From a bacterium (GTDB taxonomy: Bacteria > Hinthialibacterota > Hinthialibacteria > Hinthialibacterales > Hinthialibacteraceae), in NCBI GenBank assembly GCA_016125385.1, contig WGLV01000018.1:1-64000 (forward strand): a DNA stretch of 64,000 nt, given 5' to 3'. Made by a program: the position numbers and the translations under genes. Shown in pieces: positions 9,124-21,094 of the stretch. Under the pieces are notes generated by a model, which saw only the letters and a program-made list of their open reading frames with translations, was not told the DNA's origin and searched no databases. Each line of letters opens with the position of its first letter. Positions within the stretch are counted from its first letter, which is position 1.

Positions 9124-10221
9124 CTATTGAATCACGGGCAGCGGCTGGCTGGCGGCGTTGGCGATGCTGATCTGTTGAGCGACCGCGCCCGCCAGCGCCA
9201 TGAACGACTGAGACAGTTCGCAATCCGGCTCGGCCGCCACGATGGGCTGGCCCGCGTCGCCGCCCGAGGCGATGCGCTGGTCGATGGGCACGCGCGCCAG
9301 AAACGGAACTTCATACTCTTCGGCGAGACGCTCGCCGCCGCCCTCGCCGAAAATGTTATAGCGCTTGCCGTTGTCAGGACAGATGAAATACGCCATGTTC
9401 TCAACCACGCCCAACACCGGAACCTCGACCTTGCGGAACATCTGAATCGCGCGCCGCACATCCGACTGCGATACCTGTTGAGGCGTGGTGACCATCACCG
9501 CGCCGGCCAGAGGAACCAGTTTCGACAGGCTGAGCTGCGCGTCGCCGGTGCCGGGAGGCATGTCGACCACCAGGTAATCGAGCTCGCCCCAGTCGACGTC
9601 GCGTAAAAACTGCTGAATCAGGCTGTGAACCATCGGCCCGCGCCAGACCACCGGCGTGTCGCCGGTGTCGATCAGGCCCACCGAGATCGTTTTCAGCCCA
9701 TTGACCGACGGTGGAATTACGCGGTTATTGGCGACCTGCGGCGGTTCGGAACACCCCACCATCTGGGGAATATTGGGGCCGTAGGGGTCGGCGTCCATCA
9801 GGCCGACCTTCGCGCCGGTTTTGGCCAGCGCCAGCGCCAGGTTGACGGCGACGGTCGATTTGCCCACGCCGCCCTTGCCGCTCGAAACGGCGAAGATGTT
9901 TTTTACGCCCGGGATGCCTTCGGTTTCGGGCGCGGCGCCGCGCGCGGTGGCGGAGGCGGTCATGTTGATGTCGATCTTCTCGACGCCTTCCACGCGGCCC
10001 ACCGCCTCGCGGCAGTCCGCCTCGATCTTGGCTTTGAGCGGGCAGGCGGGGGTGGTCAGTTCGACGGTGAATGAAACCACGCCGCCCTCGACTTTGACGT
10101 CCTTGATCATGTTGAGGCTGACCAGATCGCGATGCAGATCGGGGTCCTGAACGGTTGAAAGCGCGGCCAGAACGGTCTCTCTTGTCGGCGCGCCGTTATT
10201 TTTTTTGCTGAAAAGTCCCAC
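9124..10221 (-). CDS. mrp: Mrp/ApbC-family P-loop ATPase, Fe-S cluster carrier
   Basis: A 365-residue protein with an N-terminal DUF59/MIP18-like domain (about 10-85, PDLHRDLVSLNMI) and a deviant Walker A motif, SSGKGGVGKST, of the MinD/Mrp class. Such proteins carry and transfer 4Fe-4S clusters as dimers. In most members a C-terminal CxxC pair binds the cluster; here the first Cys is kept (FICPDNGKRY) but the second position is Asn. This variant may bind a cluster differently or act mainly as an ATPase. The start is GTG at 10221 with AGGAG seven bases upstream. It is divergent from the large synthetase gene and 83 bases upstream of queD on the same strand. Confidence 0.93.
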   Translation of the reverse strand: MGLFSKKNNGAPTRETVLAALSTVQDPDLHRDLVSLNMIKDVKVEGGVVSFTVELTTPACPLKAKIEADCREAVGRVEGVEKIDINMTASATARGAAPETEGIPGVKNIFAVSSGKGGVGKSTVAVNLALALAKTGAKVGLMDADPYGPNIPQMVGCSEPPQVANNRVIPPSVNGLKTISVGLIDTGDTPVVWRGPMVHSLIQQFLRDVDWGELDYLVVDMPPGTGDAQLSLSKLVPLAGAVMVTTPQQVSQSDVRRAIQMFRKVEVPVLGVVENMAYFICPDNGKRYNIFGEGGGERLAEEYEVPFLARVPIDQRIASGGDAGQPIVAAEPDCELSQSFMALAGAVAQQISIANAASQPLPVIQ

Positions 10222-10306
10222 AGGGTATCTCCTGGTGTATGATACGATCGATTCCCTTTATGATAGCTTCAGCGCCGAAGAATGAAAAGGAAACCCGGAC
10301 GACGGA

Positions 10307-13453
<3,147 letters not shown>

Positions 13454-13525
13454 AGCGATCCGCCATAGCATCCGGCGATAACCGCCAACTCAGCAGAAAA
13501 GCCGAGAGCTCCGCGAGTCAGGAAT

Positions 13526-14347
13526 ATGAACCAACAGGATGTAATGACGGCGTTTTTCAACAAGGTGACCCAACACCTCGAATTTCTCATCCATAAAGTC
13601 AAACGAAAAGTCGTCGTCTGTTCAGTGCGCGGAAGAAACATCTCGCTCAAGCTCGACTCGGCGTTTGATGAGGCGCGTTCTCTTTCATACGCAACCAAAG
13701 AATCGGAAACGCTGGATTGGATCGAGCGTTATTTTCAACGTGGCGACGTAATCTTTGACGTCGGCGCCAACGTAGGGCTCTACTCGCTGTACGCCGCGCG
13801 TCATCTGTATGGAGAATGCCGAATCTACGCCTTTGAGCCGGAGGCGATGAATTTCGCCAAACTCAACGAGAATGTATTTTTGAACGGCCTGTCGAACGTC
13901 GTGATTCCGGTGTGCGCGGCGATCGCCAGCGGCCTCTGTTTTGACCGCTTCAACATCAATGGCGAAGATTACCAGCGGGCGGGAGGCGCGGACGGATTGA
14001 TCTCGGGAACGGCGCTGCACACCTTCGGCGCGGCGGTCGATGCCCGCGGCGGGCAGTTCACCCCCATCCACTCGCAGGGCGCGATCGGCGTTTCCATCGA
14101 TCATCTGTGTTATGAATGGGGGCTAGAGTTTCCCCAGCACATCAAGATCGACGTCGACGGAATCGAAGAATCCGTCATTGACGGAGCCCACCGCGCGTTA
14201 CGCGATGAAAGGCTGAAAACGCTCAATCTTGAAATCATTGACAATGCGGTTGAAAAAGGGGAACTGCGAAACAAAATCAGCGCCGCCGGATTCAAGCCGG
14301 TTGAAGATATCCCCTGCCGGGTGAACACCATCTTCATTCGTGCGTAA
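13526..14347 (+). CDS. FkbM-family SAM-dependent methyltransferase
   Basis: A 273-residue Rossmann methyltransferase of the FkbM family, which usually O-methylates sugars or polyketides. The SAM loop VIFDVGANVGLYSLYAAR, the acidic post-motif YAFEPEA and the C-terminal KIDVDGIEESVIDGA signature are all present. The first ATG has AGGA very close to it; a second ATG at 13544 with AGGATGTA ahead is an alternative. It lies 72 bases after the fusion synthetase gene on the same strand, with no terminator between them, so the three genes to 15245 look like one transcription unit. The natural substrate is unknown; a glycan or lipid hydroxyl is likely. Confidence 0.9.
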   Translation: MNQQDVMTAFFNKVTQHLEFLIHKVKRKVVVCSVRGRNISLKLDSAFDEARSLSYATKESETLDWIERYFQRGDVIFDVGANVGLYSLYAARHLYGECRIYAFEPEAMNFAKLNENVFLNGLSNVVIPVCAAIASGLCFDRFNINGEDYQRAGGADGLISGTALHTFGAAVDARGGQFTPIHSQGAIGVSIDHLCYEWGLEFPQHIKIDVDGIEESVIDGAHRALRDERLKTLNLEIIDNAVEKGELRNKISAAGFKPVEDIPCRVNTIFIRA

Positions 14348-14459
14348 AAGAGTCGTTTTCTTCGCGGGAAAAGATGTTATCATGCCTGTAATTGTGAGTG
14401 AGCGCGGCGGTTCGCGGCCGGGCGCTCGCGGCGATGCAAGTTTACATGAGGACGGTTGA

Positions 14460-15245
14460 ATGGTTGAGATATCGCATCATTTCATGGAACGGATCAGCGC
14501 GATCCAGTCGGAGCTCGAACAGCTGAAAGACCTGCTCGCCCGGGTGGGCGCTCCCGCTTCGCCGAACGTTCTCGCGCCGCGGTATCTGTGTCCCAGCGCG
14601 GCCAAAATGGTCGACTTTCGCCAGGAACCGGGCTTCAGCCAGGCGGCGAACCTGATCGTCAATGAAAAGCGCTCAACGCTCGATTACAACCGGCTGTTCA
14701 CGCTGTGGCACGCCATTCATAACACGTATTCATTTAATCTCGGCGCGGCGGAGGTGGGGTCGTATAAAGGCGGCTCCGCCAAGTTTATCGCTCTCGTCCA
14801 CCAGCAGTTCGGCGTCACGCCGCCCATCCACGTGGTCGATACCTTCGCGGGGCATCCCGATACCATCAACCTCCAACTCGACGGCCCCCACCGGGCGGGG
14901 TGGTTTTCAGACACCAGCGCCGAAAGCGTGAAAGAGTATCTCAAGCCGTTTTCAAACGTGACCGTTCACGTCGGCCCCATTGAAGAAAAAAGCCCTGAAC
15001 TCGAAGCCATGCAATTTCACTTCGTTCATGTCGACGTGGATATATATAACCCCACCGTACACTGCCTCGATTTCTTCTGGCCGCGCTTATGCGGGCTGGG
15101 CGTCATCGTGTGCGACGATTACGGCTTTCAGTCATGTAAAGGGACGAAAAAAGCGGTGGATGATTTCGTCGCATCTCACGCCGACTGCATGACCTGGTAT
15201 CCACACACGGGGCAGTACATTTTGCAGAAAAAGCCCGCCGCCTGA
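14460..15245 (+). CDS. TylF-like class I methyltransferase
   Basis: A 261-residue SAM-dependent methyltransferase of the TylF/macrocin type (Methyltransf_24-like). Recognisable parts are GSYKGGSAKFIALVH (SAM loop), HVVDTFAGHPDT (acidic strand 2 plus substrate loop), FVHVDVDIYNPT with the metal-binding Asp residues, and VCDDYGFQ. Family members O-methylate sugars in a Mg2+-dependent way. The N-terminal 45 residues are a helical extension. GAGGACG lies eight bases before the ATG. It is the last gene of the cluster and runs tail to tail into argJ with only 9 bases between them. With FkbM it suggests a multiply O-methylated product or surface sugar. Confidence 0.85.
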   Translation: MVEISHHFMERISAIQSELEQLKDLLARVGAPASPNVLAPRYLCPSAAKMVDFRQEPGFSQAANLIVNEKRSTLDYNRLFTLWHAIHNTYSFNLGAAEVGSYKGGSAKFIALVHQQFGVTPPIHVVDTFAGHPDTINLQLDGPHRAGWFSDTSAESVKEYLKPFSNVTVHVGPIEEKSPELEAMQFHFVHVDVDIYNPTVHCLDFFWPRLCGLGVIVCDDYGFQSCKGTKKAVDDFVASHADCMTWYPHTGQYILQKKPAA

Positions 15246-15254
15246 CGCTCCCCC

Positions 15255-16475
15255 TCACGTGCGGTTGCGGTAGTCGGCGTTGATGTCGACGTATTCCTTC
15301 GAGAAGTCGGTGGTGAGATAAAAGCCCTCGCCCGCGCCCTGATTGAGCGCGAGACGAACAATCAATTCATCCTGCTGCATATAGGCGTGGACCTCGCTTT
15401 CACTGAATGCGACAGGCGCGCCGCGCTTCATCACGGCGGTTTCGCCGATAAACACGTCGATTTTGGCGATATCAAACGCCGCGCCGCTGTAACCCGCCGC
15501 GTTGACGATGCGGCCCCAGTTGGGGTCGGCGGCGTGCAGCGCCGTCTTGACCAGCGGCGACGTCGCGATCGAACGCGCGATCGTCACCGCCTCGGCGTCG
15601 CCGGGCGCGCCTTCCACCCGAATCAACACCGCTTTCGTTACTCCCTCGCCGTCGCGCGCCAGTTTGCGGGTAAGTTCCCAGCAGAGGTCATGCAGCGCCT
15701 CGGCGAAGGCGGCGGCTTCTTCCGACCCGGGTTCGATCGAGACGCCGGACGCACCGTTGGCCAGCAGCAGCACGGTATCGCAGCAGCTGGTGTCGCCGTC
15801 GATGGTGAAGCGGTTAAAGGTTTTCGCGCAGGCCGCCGCGATCTGGTTCTGCGTGAAGCCCGGCTCCAGCGCGGCGTCGGTGGTGATATAGGTCAGCATG
15901 GTGGCCATGTTGGGGTGTATCATGCCCGCGCCCTTGGCGGACGCGCCCAGCGAAAAGGTTTTGCCATTCACGTTGACGCGGCGCGCGGACGATTTGGGCA
16001 CGGTGTCGGTGGTCATGATGGCGCGCGCGAAGGCGGGGCCGCCCGCCGCGCTCAATGAACCGGCCAGCGAGTCCATACCCGCGCGGATTTTATCGAGCGG
16101 CAGCGGGACGCCGATCACGCCGGTCGAGTTGGGCAGGGTCAACGCGGCGTCGATTCCAAGGCGCTGGGCGAGATAGGCCGAGAGCTCCCGCGCGGCTTGC
16201 AGGCCGTCTTCGCCGGTGCAGGAGTTGGCGTTTCCGCTGTTGACCCACACCGCCTGGGCGCGGCCCAATTGAACGCGCTCGCGCGTCACCATCAGCGAAG
16301 CGCCCTTGAGCGCGTTGGTGGTGAACACGCCGCCCGCCGCGCAGGGCGTATCGGAAACCAGCGCGGCCAGGTCGGGCGCGCCGCTTTTTTTGATTCCAGC
16401 CGCCAGACCGCCCGCTTTAAACCCGGCGGGCGTAGCGACCCCGCCCTCGGCGATAACTTCAATGCTGTGCACCAT
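15255..16475 (-). CDS. argJ: Bifunctional glutamate N-acetyltransferase / ornithine acetyltransferase
   Basis: Transfers acetyl groups from N-acetylornithine to glutamate in the cyclic arginine pathway, and in bifunctional forms also uses acetyl-CoA. The protein is an Ntn-fold precursor that cuts itself before a conserved Thr; the signature is intact as KGAGMIHPNMATML, so the cleavage is expected before the Thr in that motif. The oxyanion Thr-Gly region (LPNSTGVIGVPLP) and the C-terminal DPNWGRI are also present. At 406 residues the length is normal. No other arginine genes are nearby. It starts 42 bases after the small gene 16518-16880 and may be co-transcribed with it. Confidence 0.96.
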   Translation of the reverse strand: MVHSIEVIAEGGVATPAGFKAGGLAAGIKKSGAPDLAALVSDTPCAAGGVFTTNALKGASLMVTRERVQLGRAQAVWVNSGNANSCTGEDGLQAARELSAYLAQRLGIDAALTLPNSTGVIGVPLPLDKIRAGMDSLAGSLSAAGGPAFARAIMTTDTVPKSSARRVNVNGKTFSLGASAKGAGMIHPNMATMLTYITTDAALEPGFTQNQIAAACAKTFNRFTIDGDTSCCDTVLLLANGASGVSIEPGSEEAAAFAEALHDLCWELTRKLARDGEGVTKAVLIRVEGAPGDAEAVTIARSIATSPLVKTALHAADPNWGRIVNAAGYSGAAFDIAKIDVFIGETAVMKRGAPVAFSESEVHAYMQQDELIVRLALNQGAGEGFYLTTDFSKEYVDINADYRNRT

Positions 16476-16517
16476 ACGCCTCTCCTTGCGAACGAATCGG
16501 ATATCGTTGGAGTGGGA

Positions 16518-16880
16518 TTATAGTTCCCGTTTGCCGGTATCGCCGACGAAATAATCGACCTTGTCTTTGAACAGAATATTAAACGTGGTCAGCGAGCCAT
16601 AAATCTTGGTGATGTACTGCTGCATGTCGATCTTTTCTTCTTCGTTAAGCCCTTTGTGGGCGTTGATCTTCTGTTCGAGAACGCGCAGCCGGTCGCGCAG
16701 CATGACGATTTTATGAAAGAAGGTTTCGATGGGAATCTCTTTCGCGCCGGTTCCGCCGCGCGGTTCCAGAAACAGTTTCCCGCCGATCCAGCGGTCGCCC
16801 AGCTGGGTATGGCCGACGGGCAGGTCTTCCTGCAATATTTCACGAACGATCGCCTTGAACTCTTCGCGTGACATATCCAT
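16518..16880 (-). CDS. Conserved-looking small cytoplasmic protein, unknown function
   Basis: A 120-residue soluble protein. The start MDMSREEF at 16880 is preferred over upstream codons because GAGGAA lies nine bases ahead. It has an acidic helical N-terminus (EEFKAIVREILQED), a central basic/glycine region (GDRWIGGKLFLEPRGGTGAKEIP), and a long helical stretch (about residues 60-105: FFHKIVMLRDRLRVLEQKINAHKG and on) that looks able to form a coiled coil. No domain is recognised. It lies directly upstream of argJ on the same strand. The ordered composition and good ribosome site support a real gene. Confidence 0.65.
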   Translation of the reverse strand: MDMSREEFKAIVREILQEDLPVGHTQLGDRWIGGKLFLEPRGGTGAKEIPIETFFHKIVMLRDRLRVLEQKINAHKGLNEEEKIDMQQYITKIYGSLTTFNILFKDKVDYFVGDTGKREL

Positions 16881-17073
16881 GACGTGGTTCCTCACTCCCA
16901 TAAAGCGTTGTATGACGCATCAAATCATGGTTTCATCGCGGGCGTCCGTCAACACATCCAATGCGTCCGGCGGGCGGACAAAAAAACGTCTCCACTCCCC
17001 CGCGCGCGTATCCCATTTTACGGCGCTGGTCAGTACAATGTGACAAGCACGACGCAAGGGAGCCTGAGAGGTT

Positions 17074-18141
17074 ATGACCAGCAAGCATGAGATTCGTATC
17101 GGCATCATTGGCGTGGGCATGATCGGGGTTGAGCACATTCGCGGCTTTAAGGTGATTCCGCGATGCAGCGTAATGGGCATCGCCGATCCGGATGAAAGCC
17201 GCCTGAAAAAGGTCAGCGCTGAACACGCGGTTCCGCTTTCATTTCTCGACTACCGCGAGCTGCTCAAGCGTGAAGAGATCGACGCGGTGGTGATCTGTTC
17301 GCCGCCCTTCGCGCATGAAGAGATCGCGGTGGCGGCGTTTCAGGCGGGCAAGCACGTGCTGGTTGAAAAACCGATGGCGATCACGCCCGCGTCGGCGCGG
17401 CGCATACTGCGCTATCAGAAGCGCGCGGGCAAGCTGCTGGGCTCGTGTTCGTGCCGGTTCCGCTTCAGCCCCACCGTCGCCAAGGCGAAAGAGATTATCG
17501 ACGCGGGCGACCTGGGCGATATCTACCACATTTCCATTTCGGGCATCTCGCGGCGTCACCGCCCCGGCATCGATTATCATTCCGGCGCGCGCTGGAACCT
17601 CGACAAGGCCAAGGCGGGCGGCGGCGCGCTGATGGACTGGGGCATTTACGACCTGAACACGCTGTTTCACCTGTTCCCCAAACTGACGGTTTCAAAGGTC
17701 GACGGTTTTTGTTTCAGGGGGCTGGATGAACCCGTTCTGGCCGATAAGGAAGTGTTTAACGTCGAAGAGCACGGCGCGGCGATGTTGCGCTGTTCAAATG
17801 GCTTGATGGTGATGTGGGAGCGCGCGTGGGCGGCGCATATGAACCGCCAGCCGCGCATCCGCATTTACGGCTCGCGCGCCGGCCTGGCGTTCGATCCGAT
17901 GGCGTGGTCGCGCGAGGTGTATTTCGAGATTTACGAAGACCGCAGCGGCAAACCGGTCACCATCGCGCCCGACACCAGTTTCGACCCATGGAACGTCCAC
18001 ATCAGCATGGCGCACGATTTCATCGACGCCATCTTTAAAAACCGGCCTCCAATCACGACAGGGGAAGAAGAGCTGAAGTTTATCGACGTGATTCACGCGT
18101 TATACCGGTCGAACCAGAAGAAGGCCGCGGTCAGCGTGTAA
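17074..18141 (+). CDS. Gfo/Idh/MocA-family oxidoreductase
   Basis: A 355-residue NAD(P)-dependent sugar or inositol dehydrogenase. The N-terminal Rossmann fold starts with IGIIGVGMIGVEHIRGF, the catalytic-site lysine motif is VEKPMAIT, and the C-terminal alpha/beta domain carries GGGALMDWGIYDLNTL, typical of the family. It probably oxidises or reduces a hydroxyl of a sugar, sugar-acid or cyclitol. GAGAGG directly precedes the ATG. It stands alone between two minus-strand genes, so its pathway cannot be told from context. Confidence 0.92.
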   Translation: MTSKHEIRIGIIGVGMIGVEHIRGFKVIPRCSVMGIADPDESRLKKVSAEHAVPLSFLDYRELLKREEIDAVVICSPPFAHEEIAVAAFQAGKHVLVEKPMAITPASARRILRYQKRAGKLLGSCSCRFRFSPTVAKAKEIIDAGDLGDIYHISISGISRRHRPGIDYHSGARWNLDKAKAGGGALMDWGIYDLNTLFHLFPKLTVSKVDGFCFRGLDEPVLADKEVFNVEEHGAAMLRCSNGLMVMWERAWAAHMNRQPRIRIYGSRAGLAFDPMAWSREVYFEIYEDRSGKPVTIAPDTSFDPWNVHISMAHDFIDAIFKNRPPITTGEEELKFIDVIHALYRSNQKKAAVSV

Positions 18142-18184
18142 ACGGGGCGAAACGCAACAGGCGGTAGAGAAGGCTCGTTCGCGG

Positions 18185-19861
18185 TTAAGAAATGGGGGCG
18201 AGTTCGACGGGCTCGGAGTCGGCTTGCAGAGCGGCTTGAATCTCTTCACTGGAAGCCGCCTCCGCGGGGGCGGAGGCGTCGTCAAAACGGGAGCGGTTTC
18301 TCCCGATTCCACCGCCGCCCACCAGCGCTTCAATCACCTTTCCGGCGAACTCATTGCGTTTTTTCTTGGCCTGCGAGCTGCTGCTCTGCAGGTTGACTCC
18401 CACGCTTTCATCGCAGGAGTAATGTTTATAGGCGGCGAACTCATCGCTGTTCAACTCTCGCCACTCGTGGGGAAGGATGTCATTGCCCATCGGGTAATCG
18501 ATCAGCCAGCCGTATGAATCGGCGATGGAACGGTCGAGAGTGCGCTCAAAAGCGCTCTGCTTTCTGAGTTTGTCGAGTACGGTGGTGATGTAGCCAGGTT
18601 CGTCTTCGAGCTGGCGCTTTTTGCTGGATGGCATGCCCGCCATACTCTGGCGTTTTTGCTCGAATTCACGCCGCGCGCCGAAGATGTCATCAAGCGTAAC
18701 CGAGACGACCTCGGGCGGTTCGATGCCTTCCTGCAGCGGCGGGCCGAAGACGCTGAGCAGCGCTTTGAAGTGAAGCTGATAGGCGCGCGCGGCGAAGGTG
18801 CGCGATTCATAATCGTCGCCGGTGAAGATCACGTTGCGTGGCAGCGAGTTGATCAGCGACTTGGCCGACGAGATGTCGGTCGTGATGGTTTTAAGCGTCT
18901 TTTCACGAAACGCCGGGGCAAGGTCTTTGGTGGTCATGAACTGGCGGAAGCGGCGATGGTCCGCGTCGGTGAATTGGTTGCGGTCTGAAAATTGCCAGAC
19001 GAACAGGCAGTTTTCAGCGCGCTCGATTTCTTCCATCGCGACGTTGATCTCCTGATCGGCGATCTGTTGTTCGAGATTGCTGCGAAACGCCAGCGAGTTT
19101 TCGATATCGTCCTGATAAATCTTGATAAAGCCATCGAGCACGTTTTTACGCACCGCCCGGCCCACGATGTGATTACGGATATTCGGTTTCTTTTCGAGCT
19201 CGCTCTGCAACTCGGCTTTGATGCGTCCCAGCCAGAAACACCAGCTGTCGAACCCATTGAGCAAATAAAACTGATCTCCCGCGCCTTCGATTTTAAACCC
19301 CTTGCTGTGGGGATTAAAAATCTCGACGCCCGCCTGACGGATCATGGAACGGAATACGGATGAAGTCAGTTTGGCGACGGCGCTGCCCGATTTGTGCGTA
19401 ACGCCCATCTCCTGAAGCGCGGCCTGAGCTTCTTCTTCGCTGGCGCGCATCATTTTGGTGATGAGATCGTTGACGGTTTTGGAGACGTGATTGTTAAAAA
19501 CTTCAGATCGCTGAAGGATGAGGTCGATTCGCTCTTTGATTTCTTCGTTTTTGACGGATTTGCCCTGGCTGTTCTCAGCGCATTTGCGTTCGAAGAAAGA
19601 GAGATCGTCGGGTGAAATCCAGATACCGGCGTTGCGGAAGGCTTTTTTGACGATTCGTTCGCCCCATACCCGGTCGCCGCTGGTTTTTTTCCAGCCCCAT
19701 TTGTAGAACGGAGCGGTCACCTCGCCCTTCCAGTTTTTGGCGAGGCCCATATCGGCCATAAGCGAGCGTTTTTCCGACTTGCCCTGCCCCATCATAAATA
19801 CCGCCATGGTGCAGAACACGGCCAGCAACGCCAACGAACCAACCATCAAGATCATAATCAT
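18185..19861 (-). CDS. Single-span membrane-anchored protein of unknown function
   Basis: A 558-residue protein with one N-terminal hydrophobic segment (about residues 3-27) followed by a basic stretch, so it is most likely anchored in the inner membrane with the large part in the cytoplasm (positive-inside rule: GQGKSEKRS follows the span). The rest is mainly charged and helical, with possible coiled coil around residues 95-165 and 225-275. It has tryptophan-containing short motifs (YKWGWKK, DSWCFWLGR) and a low-complexity Ala/Glu/Ser tail. No enzyme motif or known domain is recognised. An extended -10 element lies about 60 bases upstream. Confidence 0.7.
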   Translation of the reverse strand: MIMILMVGSLALLAVFCTMAVFMMGQGKSEKRSLMADMGLAKNWKGEVTAPFYKWGWKKTSGDRVWGERIVKKAFRNAGIWISPDDLSFFERKCAENSQGKSVKNEEIKERIDLILQRSEVFNNHVSKTVNDLITKMMRASEEEAQAALQEMGVTHKSGSAVAKLTSSVFRSMIRQAGVEIFNPHSKGFKIEGAGDQFYLLNGFDSWCFWLGRIKAELQSELEKKPNIRNHIVGRAVRKNVLDGFIKIYQDDIENSLAFRSNLEQQIADQEINVAMEEIERAENCLFVWQFSDRNQFTDADHRRFRQFMTTKDLAPAFREKTLKTITTDISSAKSLINSLPRNVIFTGDDYESRTFAARAYQLHFKALLSVFGPPLQEGIEPPEVVSVTLDDIFGARREFEQKRQSMAGMPSSKKRQLEDEPGYITTVLDKLRKQSAFERTLDRSIADSYGWLIDYPMGNDILPHEWRELNSDEFAAYKHYSCDESVGVNLQSSSSQAKKKRNEFAGKVIEALVGGGGIGRNRSRFDDASAPAEAASSEEIQAALQADSEPVELAPIS

Positions 19862-19923
19862 ACGAGCCGGTAACCACCGTATCAGTAAAGCAAGGCGGTT
19901 TTCCTCCCATCATCTAACGCGAT

Positions 19924-19932
19924 ACTATAGCA
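19924..19932 (-). promoter_or_regulatory. Candidate extended -10 promoter of the 558-residue membrane-protein gene
   Basis: On the minus strand the sequence reads TGCTATAGT, an extended -10 element (TGnTATAnT), 62 bases before the start codon at 19861. No good -35 is visible, which is acceptable for extended -10 promoters. The call rests on sequence match only. Confidence 0.4.
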
Positions 19933-19957
19933 AAAATAGGGCTAAATCGGCGAACAG

Positions 19958-20210
19958 GAGGGATTTGATCCCTCAAACCCAAATTACCCGCATATATCAT
20001 TACAGTTAGACTGCAAAATCCACTTTTTATGGGATGCAGCATTTTACACGATAAAACGATCACAGGGGGAAATTATTTTCTTAAAATGAAAAAATTATCA
20101 CTTTGAGAATTTTTATCATGCTTTAACGCACTGATAATCCCCTACTACCATAAAACGAATCACACGAGAGAATCGGTCGGATATTTTTGGGGGATTTTGC
20201 AAATATCCGA
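19958..20210. other. AT-rich intergenic region with two inverted repeats
   Basis: The 349-base gap between the membrane-protein gene (starts 19861) and purN (ends 20211) is clearly richer in A and T than its neighbours and has no credible gene. It holds a short hairpin at 19958-19974 (GAGGGAT, 3-base loop, ATCCCTC) and a 10-bp perfect inverted repeat at its right end (separate entry). The left part serves as promoter region for the membrane-protein gene. Confidence 0.5.
20177..20210 (-). repeat. Perfect 10-bp inverted repeat directly after purN
   Basis: TCGGATATTT and AAATATCCGA face each other with a 14-base spacer. The first arm begins on the base right after the purN stop codon. The loop holds a run of C on the transcribed strand (GGGGG on plus). 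There is no T-run after the stem, so it is not a standard intrinsic terminator; it may protect the mRNA 3' end or be a protein-binding site. Confidence 0.55.
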
Positions 20211-20837
20211 TCAGGATTGTAAAATTCTGACGCGCCTTCCCTGAATTATAAGCCGTTTTTCGGCGAATAGACGGATCGCCTGGGGATAGATCCGGCGCTC
20301 CGCCGCCTGAACCCGCTCAGCCAGGATGTCGGCGTCGTCATCATCAAGAACTTCGACGGCCTCTTGAAGAATAATGGGGCCGTGATCGTATTGATTGTCG
20401 ACGAAGTGGACGGTGGCGCCGGTGATTTTGACCCCCTTCTCGATCACCGCTTCATGCACGTGATGACCGTACATCCCCTTTCCACAAAATGCGGGAATCA
20501 GCGCGGGATGAACGTTCATGATGCGGCCAATGTAGCGCTCGCCCGGCCAGAACAGCGACATAAACCCCGCGAAGATCACCAGATCGGGGTTTTCCGCGTC
20601 GACCGCATCGCTCAGCGCCTGGTTAAACGCCTCCCATGACGCATGAGCCTTGCGCTGAATGACCGCCGACGGGATGCCATGCGTTTCGGCCCGCACAAGG
20701 CCATACGCATCGGCCCGGCTCGAGATCACCCGGCTGAAGCGCAGCGGCAACTCGCCGCGCTCAGCGAGATCGATGAGGTTCTGCAGGGTGGTTCCGCCGC
20801 CCGAGAGCAGGCAGACCGCGTTCAGTGGCTGGGTCAT
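20211..20837 (-). CDS. purN: Phosphoribosylglycinamide formyltransferase
   Basis: Third step of purine synthesis: transfers the formyl group from 10-formyl-tetrahydrofolate to glycinamide ribonucleotide. The catalytic triad is present: Asn and His in IMNVHPALIP and Asp in DNQYDHGPI. The phosphate-binding loop SGGGTTLQNLI and the family signature around TGATVHFVDNQYDHGPII are intact. The 208-residue length is normal. The product depends on folate, and the FolE and FolB genes in this window supply part of that pathway, but purN is not adjacent to them. The ribosome site is weak (GGGATGACC). Confidence 0.96.
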   Translation of the reverse strand: MTQPLNAVCLLSGGGTTLQNLIDLAERGELPLRFSRVISSRADAYGLVRAETHGIPSAVIQRKAHASWEAFNQALSDAVDAENPDLVIFAGFMSLFWPGERYIGRIMNVHPALIPAFCGKGMYGHHVHEAVIEKGVKITGATVHFVDNQYDHGPIILQEAVEVLDDDDADILAERVQAAERRIYPQAIRLFAEKRLIIQGRRVRILQS

Positions 20838-21037
20838 GATCGGTCATCCCGGAAATGGAGAGATCGCCGCGCGGCGGGCGATCCGCGCCCGGAGCGGCTG
20901 AATCAGCATAGCATCGGCGCCGGACTGGATGAAACCGCACCGCCTGGTCTGGGAAACGGCCTTTCGGCGCGAAAGCGAAAAAAGGCGAATTTTTTGAAAT
21001 GGATTATGAGAATTCAGATAAAAGAACGGGGATTCGC

Positions 21038-21089
21038 TTGACGGGATATAGTTAGGCGGCATATTATCAGCCCGCTAACTATACAGGAG
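21038..21089 (+). promoter_or_regulatory. Promoter with MarR-type palindromic operator for the efflux operon
   Basis: TTGACG at 21038-21043 and TATTAT at 21062-21067 form a near-consensus promoter with an 18-base spacer. A 9-bp perfect inverted repeat overlaps it: TATAGTTAG at 21047-21055 within the spacer and CTAACTATA at 21075-21083 just past the -10. CAGGAG follows at 21084-21089. This is where a MarR dimer would block polymerase; the first gene downstream encodes a MarR protein, so autorepression is the natural reading. Confidence 0.8.
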
Positions 21090-21094
21090 ATTTC

